From NCBI GenBank assembly GCA_016721465.1, contig JADKIA010000008.1, positions 526,325 through 590,324 of the forward strand: 64,000 nt of DNA, in the 5' to 3' direction. Numbering within the stretch: the first letter of the stretch is position 1; every line of letters begins with the position of its first letter. This DNA is from Ideonella sp. (lineage in GTDB: Bacteria > Pseudomonadota > Gammaproteobacteria > Burkholderiales > Burkholderiaceae_C). The position numbers and the translations under genes are program-made. The notes below the pieces were generated by a model. That model ran no database searches and had not been told where the DNA came from. It saw only the letters and a program-made list of their open reading frames with translations. Shown here one piece after another: positions 19,769 through 29,212 of the stretch.

Positions 19769-19911
19769 CCGTTGCATCGGTCAAGCTGCGAGGCCGCAGT
19801 ACGCAGCGACTTGACCGCGGCAATGCGCTCGGCCATCGGGCGCGACAGCCAGTAGCGCAGATCGGCCGCTGGCTGCTGGCGTTTGCGTACAAGCGTGATG
19901 ACGCGTTCCAT
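19713..19911 (-). CDS. Small protein paired with the nucleotidyltransferase (frameshifted)
   Basis: Reads MERVITLVRKRQQPAADL, then YWLSRPMAERIAAVKSLR, and after a frame change near 19790 ends TDATDAEPRLQSVCRVAQRQ. Small proteins with a YWLSRP-x-ERI core and a terminal QRVCRV-like tail typically sit directly upstream of MNT-type nucleotidyltransferases, as here. Function is not established; an antitoxin-like or dosage-linked partner role is a guess. It lies 51 bases upstream of uup on the opposite strand. Confidence 0.5.
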
Positions 19912-19950
19912 CGGGCCATCGCCGTCCAACGATGGCGGCTCGCCACAGGG

Positions 19951-19956
19951 GACAAT
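19951..19956 (+). promoter_or_regulatory. -10 box for a probably leaderless uup transcript
   Basis: GACAAT ends seven bases before the uup ATG at 19963, so transcription would begin at or within a base of the start codon. There is no Shine-Dalgarno sequence between them. No good -35 box is visible. Confidence 0.4.
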
Positions 19957-19962
19957 CCCCCC

Positions 19963-21858
<1,896 letters not shown>

Positions 21859-21888
21859 CGCGCCTCTGAGTCACCGCGGCCGGCGCCA

Positions 21889-21972
21889 CCCAGCAGACGC
21901 CGTGGAACCGGCTTTGCCGGGCCACCGGGGTCGCCCCCCTGGGGGGGAAGCGCCGCAGGCGCTTCCGGGGGG
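21889..21972 (+). repeat. Structured intergenic repeat, copy 1
   Basis: An 84-base element between uup and the convergent next gene. It begins CCCAGCAGACGCCGTGGAA and holds three hairpins: CCGGC-TTT-GCCGG, a C-run facing a G-run (21933-21947), and GAAGCGCC-GCA-GGCGCTTC. The second copy lies at 38521-38609 in the opposite orientation, with changed stem sequences that still pair. Lying between two stop codons, this copy could serve as a bidirectional terminator. Confidence 0.75.
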
Positions 21973-21973
21973 A

Positions 21974-22717
21974 TCACCGGTACCCGAACCAGCCCTCGTT
22001 GGTGGCCGCCGGGTGGGTGCGGCTGACGATCAGGCCGGCCTGCAGGTACAGCGCGTTGAGCATGCGGGCCGCGCGGGCGCGGTCCATGCCGGGCAGGGCG
22101 CAGATCTCGCGCAGGTTGCAGGTCTGGCGGCGCAGGTGGCTGATGCAGGCGGCCATGGCGTTGGGCATTTCCAGGCGGTTGAGCAGCAGGCCGGGCGCCA
22201 CGCGGTAGGCGGCCTGGCCGCTGATTTCGGGCAGCAGCGTGTCGCGCGGCCCGCGCAACGCGATGGACCAGAGCACGGGGTGCAGGGGGTGGTACAGCGT
22301 CGGGTCGCCCACCAGGGCGGTTTCGCTGTCGCCCGGCGGGCGCAGCGTGGCGCGCTCGACCTGCAGCACTTGCAGTGCCGCGAGCGGGCCGCCCAGCACC
22401 TGTTCCATCGGCACCGGGGCGTAGACCAGGCGCTGGGCCGGAAAGAGACTGAGCGTGAGCACGAAGTCGGCCCATTGCACGTGCACCGCCAGATCCTGGG
22501 TGTGACGCACGCAGGCGGCCAGCACTTCCAGCAACTCGCCGTGCTGGCCGGGGTGCTCGAAACGCATCAGATCCTGCAGCAGCGATTCGGGCAACTCACC
22601 CAGGCGTGAATTGGCGCCGCCCGGCCTGGGCATGGCGCCGCCCTGGGCCAGATAACGACGAAAGTCGCTGGCTCGCATCAGGTCGGGTGCGCCCTGGGGC
22701 AAGGTGGAATGGAACAT
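21974..22717 (-). CDS. Conserved hypothetical protein
   Basis: A 247-residue protein I do not recognise. No signal peptide or membrane helix is visible. The C-terminal third (about 185-240) reads as helices with CNLREICALPGMDRARAARMLNALYLQAGLI, resembling a winged-helix fold, so DNA or protein binding is possible. It has normal codon use and an ATG start, and faces uup across the repeat element. Function unknown. Confidence 0.7.
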   Translation of the reverse strand: MFHSTLPQGAPDLMRASDFRRYLAQGGAMPRPGGANSRLGELPESLLQDLMRFEHPGQHGELLEVLAACVRHTQDLAVHVQWADFVLTLSLFPAQRLVYAPVPMEQVLGGPLAALQVLQVERATLRPPGDSETALVGDPTLYHPLHPVLWSIALRGPRDTLLPEISGQAAYRVAPGLLLNRLEMPNAMAACISHLRRQTCNLREICALPGMDRARAARMLNALYLQAGLIVSRTHPAATNEGWFGYR

Positions 22718-22802
22718 GGGCAGCAGGGGAGATCGGTGGAATCGTACGACGCCCGGGCGGCACTGTGTACCGCTGATCCTTGGGGTGCTTGGCGCCGGGC
22801 GG

Positions 22803-24239
22803 TCATCCTTCGCGCAACAGGGCCTTTCGTGCGGCGCCGAACTGCTGCCAGAAGCGGGGGTCTTGCGAGGACGCGAAGTTCACCCGCATCAGCGTGCTGG
22901 CCCTGGGCGAAGCGTGAAACAGGCTGCCGGGGGCCAGCAACCAGCCCTGCTCCGCCAGGTGGGAGGCCAGCCGGTCGGTGTTCACACCGGTCTCGATCCA
23001 TCCGAAAAGCCCTTGCGGCGGCGTGGCGAACTGGCAGCCCACGTCTTCGGCCAGGCGCACCACGCGCTGCCGCGCAGCGTCCAGGCGCTGCACCACACGG
23101 TCGGCATGGCGGCGCATCAGGCCCTGGTCCAGGCACCAGGCCACGGCGCGCTCGGCCCAGGCCGGCGAGGTGAGGGTGGTGAGCAGCTTGGTGTCGATCA
23201 GGCGCTCGGTCATTGCCGGCGACGCGGCGGCATAGCCCACGCGCCAGTTCGGCGCCAGGATCTTGCTGAAGCCTGACACGTAAACGGTGCGGCGCAGGCC
23301 ATCGAGCGCGCTGAGGCGGGGCAGGTGCTGCGGCGCGAGCCAGGCGTAGGTGTCGTCCTCGACGATGGTCAGATCGTGTGCCTCGGCGAGCGTGAGGATC
23401 TGGTGCGCCGTGGCCAGCGAGAGCGACTGCCCGGTCGGGTTGTGCAACACCGACACCGTGGTGTACATGCGCGGCCGGTGCTCGGCCAGCAACCGGCGCA
23501 TCACCGTCAGATCGGGCCCCGCCGGGCCGCGTGGCACGGGCAACAAGCGCATGCCCATGCGTGTCAGGCGGGCGAACTCCACCGCCCAGCCGGGCTCGTC
23601 CACCAGCACCGCATCGCCCGGTTGCAGCAGCGTGCGGGCGATCAGGTCCAGCGCGTGGGTGGCACCCACCGTGGTGACGATGGCTTCGGGGCTGGCGGCG
23701 ATGCCCAGGTCGCCCTGCAGCCGGCGCGAGAGCGCCTGGCGCAGCGATGGGTCCCCGGCCGGGTCGCCGTAGCGCAGGGACGCGGCGCTGTGCGCCAGCA
23801 CCCGGCGCAGCGCGCGGTCCACCAGCGCGGCGTCCAGCCACGGCTCTGGCAGCGTGCCCAGGCCAGGGCCCTGGCGGCCCGGCTGGCCCTGGAACATGCC
23901 GCGGATCAGGGCCGTGGCGTCCACCGGGGCCGCCAGACGGGGCGCGAGCGTGGTGGGTGCCGCCGCGCTGCGCGCTGGCGTGGCCGCGCGAACGAAGAAG
24001 CCCCGTTGGCGGTGCGCCTCGGCCAGGCCCTGGGCCTGCAATTGATCGTAGGCGGCGACCACGGTGCTGGGGCTCACGGCGTGCATGCGGGCGCACTCAC
24101 GCACCGAGGGCAGGCGCGCACCCGGTGCAAGCGCACGACGGCCGATGCGCTCGGCAAACAGCGCCGCCAGTTGCTCGCTCAGGGTCTGGCCGCTGTGGCG
24201 CTGCAGCAATCGGGCGGGCAGGTCGGCAGGGGCGTTCAT
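22803..24239 (-). CDS. MocR-family regulator (GntR HTH fused to PLP aminotransferase fold)
   Basis: A 478-residue MocR/PdxR-type regulator. The N-terminal GntR winged helix (about 15-85) includes GARLPSVRECARMHAVSPSTV; the remainder is a class-I aminotransferase fold with PLP-binding features LHNPTG, VEDDTY and the Schiff-base lysine in SGFSKILAPNWRVGY. MocR proteins sense an amino acid or pyridoxal compound through PLP. It is divergent from the EamA-aminotransferase-dehydratase operon and shares a palindrome-bearing spacer with it, so it very probably controls that operon. Confidence 0.92.
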   Translation of the reverse strand: MNAPADLPARLLQRHSGQTLSEQLAALFAERIGRRALAPGARLPSVRECARMHAVSPSTVVAAYDQLQAQGLAEAHRQRGFFVRAATPARSAAAPTTLAPRLAAPVDATALIRGMFQGQPGRQGPGLGTLPEPWLDAALVDRALRRVLAHSAASLRYGDPAGDPSLRQALSRRLQGDLGIAASPEAIVTTVGATHALDLIARTLLQPGDAVLVDEPGWAVEFARLTRMGMRLLPVPRGPAGPDLTVMRRLLAEHRPRMYTTVSVLHNPTGQSLSLATAHQILTLAEAHDLTIVEDDTYAWLAPQHLPRLSALDGLRRTVYVSGFSKILAPNWRVGYAAASPAMTERLIDTKLLTTLTSPAWAERAVAWCLDQGLMRRHADRVVQRLDAARQRVVRLAEDVGCQFATPPQGLFGWIETGVNTDRLASHLAEQGWLLAPGSLFHASPRASTLMRVNFASSQDPRFWQQFGAARKALLREG

Positions 24240-24247
24240 GGCGCAGA

Positions 24248-24301
24248 TGTACCGTTGTCGGGAGCAATACAGTGTGTCGATCTGTATTGCCTAGTGTACT
24301 G
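24248..24301. promoter_or_regulatory. Likely MocR operator with a 9-bp inverted repeat
   Basis: GCAATACAG (24264-24272) and CTGTATTGC (24282-24290) are perfect inverted arms nine bases apart. Further half-sites of the form TGTAYYG occur at 24248-24254 (TGTACCG) and 24295-24301 (TGTACTG), making four in 54 bases. The last one lies just upstream of the -10 box of the operon, the position expected for an activator overlapping -35. Confidence 0.7.
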
Positions 24302-24322
24302 GTCGTGTGTGGATGGCGCCAC

Positions 24323-24328
24323 TAGACT
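24323..24328 (+). promoter_or_regulatory. -10 box of the EamA operon, near-leaderless start
   Basis: TAGACT ends eight bases before the ATG at 24336, so the transcript would start at or one base before the start codon. No Shine-Dalgarno lies between. The -35 region is poor, consistent with activation by the divergent MocR protein. Confidence 0.45.
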
Positions 24329-24335
24329 GCTGGCA

Positions 24336-25325
24336 ATGGACCCAAGCACCCATCAGACCACGGCCGGCCCGGCGCGGCCCGGTGCACCGGCGCCAGCGGA
24401 TGCCCTGCTCGGCTGGTGGCTGGGCGCGCTGGGCGTGGTGATCTTCGCGTTCACGATTCCCATGACGCGCCTGGCCAGTGGCTCGCTGGCCGACCCGCAA
24501 CTGCCCGCCGTCTTCGTGGCCATTGGCCGTGCGGCGGTGGCCGGCGCGTTGGCCACCGCATGGCTCGGATGGCGGCGCGCCGCGTGGCCGCGGCCCCAGC
24601 AGTGGCGCCGCCTGGCGCTCACCGCCTGCGGTGTGGTGGTCGGCTTCCCACTGTTCATGGGCCTGGCGGTCACGCGGGTGGACGCGGCGCACGCATCGGT
24701 GGTGACCGGCCTGCTGCCCATGGCCACGGCCGCGCTCGGCGCCTGGATGCTGCGCCAGCGTGCCCGCGCCGGCTTCTGGGCCAGCGCGGCATTGGGCACG
24801 GCGCTGGTGTTGGCGTTCGCGGCGTGGAAGGGCGGCGGCGGATGGCAACCGGCCGACGCACTGCTGCTCGGCGCCGTGGCCGCCGGTGGCTTCGGCTACG
24901 TGCAAGGCGCGCGGCTGTCGGTCGGCGGGCCGGGTGTGGCCATGCCGCCGGCCGAAGTCATCTCCTGGGTGCTGGTGTTGGCCTTGCCCATGACCCTGCC
25001 GGTGGCCATGTTCACCTGGCCCACGGCGCCCGTCCGGATCGAGGCCTGGGGCGCCTTCGCCTACGTGGCGGTGTTCTCGATGTGGCTCGGCTTCTTTGCC
25101 TGGTACCGTGGCCTGGCCTTGGGCGGCACACTGGGCGTAAGCCAGGTGCAGCTGGCTCAACCGTTTCTGTCGATGGCGCTGGCCGTGCCGCTGCTGGGCG
25201 AGTCGCTGGACGCCGTGACGGTGGCCTTCGCACTGGCGGTGATGGCCACCGTCTTCTTGTCGCGCCGGTTGGCGGCCGCACCCAGCACGCAAACACAACG
25301 TCCTACCCAGGAGACCACGCGATGA
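24336..25325 (+). CDS. EamA/DMT-family transporter
   Basis: A 329-residue inner-membrane protein with ten hydrophobic helices and two EamA repeats; such DMT proteins usually export amino acids or metabolites. VTRVDAAHASVVTGLLPMA in the first repeat and LGESLDAVTVAFAL in the second are typical. It is the first gene of the MocR-controlled operon; its TGA overlaps the ATG of the aminotransferase (ATGA), indicating translational coupling. Confidence 0.9.
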   Translation: MDPSTHQTTAGPARPGAPAPADALLGWWLGALGVVIFAFTIPMTRLASGSLADPQLPAVFVAIGRAAVAGALATAWLGWRRAAWPRPQQWRRLALTACGVVVGFPLFMGLAVTRVDAAHASVVTGLLPMATAALGAWMLRQRARAGFWASAALGTALVLAFAAWKGGGGWQPADALLLGAVAAGGFGYVQGARLSVGGPGVAMPPAEVISWVLVLALPMTLPVAMFTWPTAPVRIEAWGAFAYVAVFSMWLGFFAWYRGLALGGTLGVSQVQLAQPFLSMALAVPLLGESLDAVTVAFALAVMATVFLSRRLAAAPSTQTQRPTQETTR

Positions 25326-26527
25326 CCCTCTGGCAACAAGCGCGCCGCAGCGCCCGGCTCAACCCGTCCATCATCCGCGAGATCCTCAAGCTCACCGACC
25401 AGCCTGGCGTGCTGTCGATGGCCGGCGGGCTGCCGTCGGCGGAGACCTTTCCGGTCCAGGCCATCCGCGAGGCCTGCGATCGCGTGCTGACCGACGCGCC
25501 ACGCCTGGCGCTGCAGTATTCGGCCAGCGAGGGCTTCGGGCCGCTGCGCGAATGGGTGGCCGCTCGCCTGGGCGCGATGGGCTTGAAGATCGACGTGGGC
25601 CAGGTGCTGATCACGTCCGGCTCGCAGCAGGGCCTCGATCTGGTGGGCAAGGTGATGGTGGACACCGGCGCGCCGGTGGCCGTGGAAACACCCACCTACC
25701 TGGGCGCACTGCAGGCCTTCAACCCCTTCGAGCCGATTTACGCCAGCCTGGCCGGCGATGACGACGGCCCGCTGCCCGAGGCCATTGCGGCCCTGCCGCA
25801 CGACGCACCGGGCACGCGCTTCGCCTACCTGCTGCCCAACTTCCAGAACCCCTCCGGCCGGGTCATGACCGAAGCCCGCCGCAGCGCCCTGGTGGCCGCG
25901 GCCCAGGTGGCGCGCGTGCCCTTGGTGGAGGACAACCCCTACGGCGACCTGTGGTTCGAGGAGGAGCCGCCCGCCCCGCTGGCCGCGCGCTGGCCCGAGG
26001 GCACCGTGTACCTGGGCTCGTTCTCCAAGGTGCTGGCGCCGGGGTTTCGCCTGGGCTACATCGTGGCGCCGACCGATCTGTGCCCCAAGCTCCTTCAAGC
26101 CAAGCAGGCGGCCGATCTGCACACGCCCGGCTTCAACCAGCGAGTGGTGTTCGAGGTGATCCGCAACGGCTTTCTCGACCAGCACGTGCCCACCATTCGC
26201 GCGCGCTACCGCGAGCAGCGCGATGCCATGGCGGCGGCGCTGACGCGCCACATGCCAGTCGGCACCGAATGGCAGGTGCCCAAGGGCGGCATGTTCTTCT
26301 GGCTGCGCCTGCCAGAGGGCTGCGACGCGATGGGCCTGCTGCCCGTCGCGGTGGCGGCTGGCGTGGCCTACGTGCCCGGGGCGGCCTTCTACGCCCACGC
26401 GCCGGATGCACGCACGCTGCGCCTGTCCTACGTCACCTTGTCGCCGGCCGAGATCGCCGATGGCGTGGCGCTGCTGGGCGGCGTGCTGCGCGAGCACCTG
26501 GACGCCACGGCCGAGGTCACGCCTTGA
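25322..26527 (+). CDS. PLP-dependent aminotransferase (class I/II, 2-aminoadipate-like)
   Basis: A 401-residue aminotransferase without an HTH domain, of the LysN/2-aminoadipate group. Features are MAGGLPSAETFP, TSGSQQGLDL, LPNFQNPSGR, VEDNPYGDLWF and the PLP lysine in GSFSKVLAPGFRLGY. It overlaps the EamA gene at the start and the dehydratase gene at the end. It would move the amino group of the operon's substrate; the exact amino acid cannot be told. Confidence 0.9.
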   Translation: MTLWQQARRSARLNPSIIREILKLTDQPGVLSMAGGLPSAETFPVQAIREACDRVLTDAPRLALQYSASEGFGPLREWVAARLGAMGLKIDVGQVLITSGSQQGLDLVGKVMVDTGAPVAVETPTYLGALQAFNPFEPIYASLAGDDDGPLPEAIAALPHDAPGTRFAYLLPNFQNPSGRVMTEARRSALVAAAQVARVPLVEDNPYGDLWFEEEPPAPLAARWPEGTVYLGSFSKVLAPGFRLGYIVAPTDLCPKLLQAKQAADLHTPGFNQRVVFEVIRNGFLDQHVPTIRARYREQRDAMAAALTRHMPVGTEWQVPKGGMFFWLRLPEGCDAMGLLPVAVAAGVAYVPGAAFYAHAPDARTLRLSYVTLSPAEIADGVALLGGVLREHLDATAEVTP

Positions 26528-27537
26528 ACACGAACGCCGCGGCCCCCGCTGCGCTGGGCCTGGCCGACCTGCAGGCCGCCGCGCGCACCGTGCACGCGGC
26601 CATGCCGCCCACACCGCAATACCGCTGGCCGCTGCTGGAAGCGGCGCTCGGCGCGCGGGCCGGCGACGGTACTGAAGCGTGGGTCAAGCACGAAAACCAC
26701 ACGCCGGTGGGCGCCTTCAAGTTGCGTGGCGGGGTGGTGTACTTCGAGCGCCTGATGCGGTGCGGGGCCAAGCCGGCCGGCGTGGTCAGCGCCACCCGCG
26801 GCAACCATGGCCAGTCCATCGCCTCGGCGGCGCGGGCGCATGGCGTGCCGGCGCTGATCGTCGTGCCCTTGGGCAACAGCCGCGAGAAGAACGCCGCGAT
26901 GCGCGCGCTCGGGGCCGAGCTGGTCGAGCACGGCGATGACTTCCAGGCTGCGCGCGAGCATGCGCAGGTGCTCGCCATGGCACGCGGCTGGGCCATGCTG
27001 CCGTCCTTCCATGTCGATCTGGTCGCTGGCGTTGCGAGCTATGCGCTCGAGCTGTTTGGTGCCCAACCGGATCTGCAAACGGTCTACGTGCCCATCGGCC
27101 TGGGTTCGGGCGCCTGCGGTGTGATCGCCGCGCGCGACGCGCTGCAGCTGGGCTGCGAGGTGGTGGGCGTGGTGTCCACCGGCGCGCCCGCCTACGCGCT
27201 GTCACTGGCCCAGGGCCAGCTGGTCTCGCACGCGGTGACCACCGTGCTGGCCGACGGCATGGCCTGCCGCACGCCCGAACCCGAGGCGCTGGCGCTGCTG
27301 GGCCGCGGTCTGGCGCGCGTGGTGAGCGTCAGCGACGACGAGGTGGCTCGGGCCATGCGCCAGCTCTTCGAATGCACGCACCAGGTGGCCGAGGGGGCCG
27401 GCGCCGCGGCCTGGGCTGCGCTGATGCAAGAACGCGGGCGGGCACTGGGCCGCCGCTCGGCGGTCGTGCTCAGCGGTGGCAATGTCGATCGCGACGTGTT
27501 CGCCCGCGTCCTGGCGGCCGATGCCGCCGGGCCTTGA
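26524..27537 (+). CDS. Threonine dehydratase-like PLP enzyme
   Basis: A 337-residue fold-type II PLP enzyme of the threonine/serine dehydratase family. The PLP lysine is in GAFKLRGG, followed by SATRGNHGQSIA, and the phosphate-binding loop reads GLGSGACG instead of the common SGGGGL, which suggests substrate differences. It starts at TTG overlapping the aminotransferase TGA (TTGA). It would deaminate a hydroxy amino acid. Threo-3-hydroxyaspartate ammonia-lyase is an alternative function. Confidence 0.85.
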   Translation: MNTNAAAPAALGLADLQAAARTVHAAMPPTPQYRWPLLEAALGARAGDGTEAWVKHENHTPVGAFKLRGGVVYFERLMRCGAKPAGVVSATRGNHGQSIASAARAHGVPALIVVPLGNSREKNAAMRALGAELVEHGDDFQAAREHAQVLAMARGWAMLPSFHVDLVAGVASYALELFGAQPDLQTVYVPIGLGSGACGVIAARDALQLGCEVVGVVSTGAPAYALSLAQGQLVSHAVTTVLADGMACRTPEPEALALLGRGLARVVSVSDDEVARAMRQLFECTHQVAEGAGAAAWAALMQERGRALGRRSAVVLSGGNVDRDVFARVLAADAAGP

Positions 27538-27577
27538 CCCCTTCGCCATCCAACCGATCCTGCCATTTCGATTCCAC

Positions 27578-28426
27578 ATGAGCCGCCACCGCTTCACCCA
27601 ACTCGACGTGTTCACCGCCACGCCCATGCTCGGCAACCCCTTGGCCGTGGTGCACGATGCGCAGGGCCTGGCGGAGGCGCAGATGGCCGCGTTCGCACGC
27701 TGGACCAACCTGTCCGAGACCACCTTCCTGTTGCCGCCCACCGACGCCGGTGCGGACTACCGTGTGCGCATCTTCACCCCCGGCGGCGAGTTGCCCTTCG
27801 CCGGCCACCCCACGCTGGGCAGTTGCTCGGCCTGGCTGGCGGCTGGCGGGCAGGCGCGATCGGCCGACGAGGTGGTGCAGCAGTGCGGCGTGGGCCTGGT
27901 GCGCGTGCGGCGCGAAAGCCTGGCGGGCCGCACCCGCCTGGCCTTTGCTGCGCCACCGCTGCGCCGCAGCGGGCCGGTGGAGCCGGCGCTGCGCGCCCGG
28001 ATCGCGACCTCCCTGGCGTTGAGTGACGCTCAAATGGAGCGACTCGAATGGATCGACAACGGCCCCGGCTGGATCGGTGCCTTGCTGCCCGATGCGGCCA
28101 CCGTGCTGGCGCTGAAGCCCGATTTCGCGGCCATGCACGGCCTCAAGCTGGGCGTGATCGGTGCCCACCCGGCGGGCAGCGACTGCCAGTTCGAGGTGCG
28201 CGCCTTCGTGCCGGCGCTGGGGGTGCCCGAAGACCCCGTCACCGGCAGCCTGAACGCCGGCCTGGCGCAGTGGCTCATCGGCGCCGGCGTGGCGCCACCC
28301 GCCTATGTGGCCGCGCAAGGCGCTGCACTGGGCCGCGCCGGCCGGGTGCATGTGCAGCGCATTGGCGCGGACGTGTGGATCGGCGGTGACGTGGTGTCGG
28401 TGGTCACGGGTACGGTGACGCTCTGA
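27578..28426 (+). CDS. PhzF-family isomerase
   Basis: A 282-residue protein with the duplicated diaminopimelate-epimerase-like fold of PhzF. It shows the N-terminal VFTATPMLGNPLAVV, the catalytic glutamate in LSETTF (Glu47), PGGELPFAGHPTLG, and the C-terminal PEDPVTGSLNAGLAQWL. PhzF relatives isomerise small amino-acid-derived acids. It is the fourth gene of the operon; 40 bases separate it from the dehydratase. Confidence 0.9.
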   Translation: MSRHRFTQLDVFTATPMLGNPLAVVHDAQGLAEAQMAAFARWTNLSETTFLLPPTDAGADYRVRIFTPGGELPFAGHPTLGSCSAWLAAGGQARSADEVVQQCGVGLVRVRRESLAGRTRLAFAAPPLRRSGPVEPALRARIATSLALSDAQMERLEWIDNGPGWIGALLPDAATVLALKPDFAAMHGLKLGVIGAHPAGSDCQFEVRAFVPALGVPEDPVTGSLNAGLAQWLIGAGVAPPAYVAAQGAALGRAGRVHVQRIGADVWIGGDVVSVVTGTVTL

Positions 28427-28470
28427 CCCCCGGACCGCCAACCCGCGCCGCCAGCTTGAACTCGCCCACC

Positions 28471-29142
28471 ATGAACACCACCACCGATCACCTCGTCGTC
28501 GTCGCCCACACGCTGGACCAGGCCGCCGCCTGGTGTGAAGCAACGCTGGGCTTGGTGCCCGCCTCGGGCGGCCAGCATGCGCTGATGGGCACGCACAACC
28601 GCCTGTTGTCCATCGCCAGCGAGGCCCACCCCAATGCCTACCTCGAACTGATCGCGATCGACCCGGCGGCCCCGGCGCCGTCGCGCACGCGCTGGTTCGG
28701 CATGGACGATCCGATGCTCCAGGCCGCCGCGCGCGAGGAGCCTCGCTTCGTGCATGTGGTGGCACGCACGCCCAACGTGGAGATGCTGCGCTGGGGCCTG
28801 GTCGACCTGGGCCTGAACCCCGGCACCCCGGTGGCCGCCGAGCGGCACACGCCGCAGGGCAGGCTGTCGTGGCGCATCCAGTTGCGCGACGATGGCGTCG
28901 TCGATCCGGATTTCGCGCTGCCCACGTTGATCGAATGGCAGGGCCGGCATCCGGCCGAGGCCCTGCCCGCCTCGCCGGTGCGCCTGCTCGCGGTGCAGGC
29001 CGGGGGCATGCCGGAGCCCGTGGCCACCCTGCTGCAATGGCGCGGCCTGGCGCACGCGCCGGCCCGCCGACCGCGCTGGCGGGTGACCCTGCAGGCCAAG
29101 GCCGGCGAAGTGACGCTGGCCGCCTGGACCCCGGGCGACTGA
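28471..29142 (+). CDS. VOC-superfamily (glyoxalase-like) protein
   Basis: A 223-residue protein starting MNTTTDHLVVVAHTLDQAAAW, the usual opening of glyoxalase-like VOC domains, with a second half of matching fold. ATG 28471 is preferred over an in-frame TTG at 28456. It is the last gene of the MocR operon. Metal-dependent lyase or isomerase activity on a product of the pathway is plausible but not shown by the sequence. Confidence 0.75.
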   Translation: MNTTTDHLVVVAHTLDQAAAWCEATLGLVPASGGQHALMGTHNRLLSIASEAHPNAYLELIAIDPAAPAPSRTRWFGMDDPMLQAAAREEPRFVHVVARTPNVEMLRWGLVDLGLNPGTPVAAERHTPQGRLSWRIQLRDDGVVDPDFALPTLIEWQGRHPAEALPASPVRLLAVQAGGMPEPVATLLQWRGLAHAPARRPRWRVTLQAKAGEVTLAAWTPGD

Positions 29143-29165
29143 TGCTTCTTGGCGCCGTGCACATC

Positions 29166-29204
29166 GCGCAGGCGCCGATCGGACCGCCGACTTGGCGCCT
29201 GCGC
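29166..29204. terminator. Inverted repeat between convergent genes
   Basis: Perfect 11-bp arms GCGCAGGCGCC (29166-29176) and GGCGCCTGCGC (29194-29204) around a 17-base loop, lying exactly between the convergent VOC and glycosyltransferase stops. There is no T-run, so it may work with Rho or only protect 3' ends. Confidence 0.5.
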
Positions 29205-29212
29205 GGGCAGGT

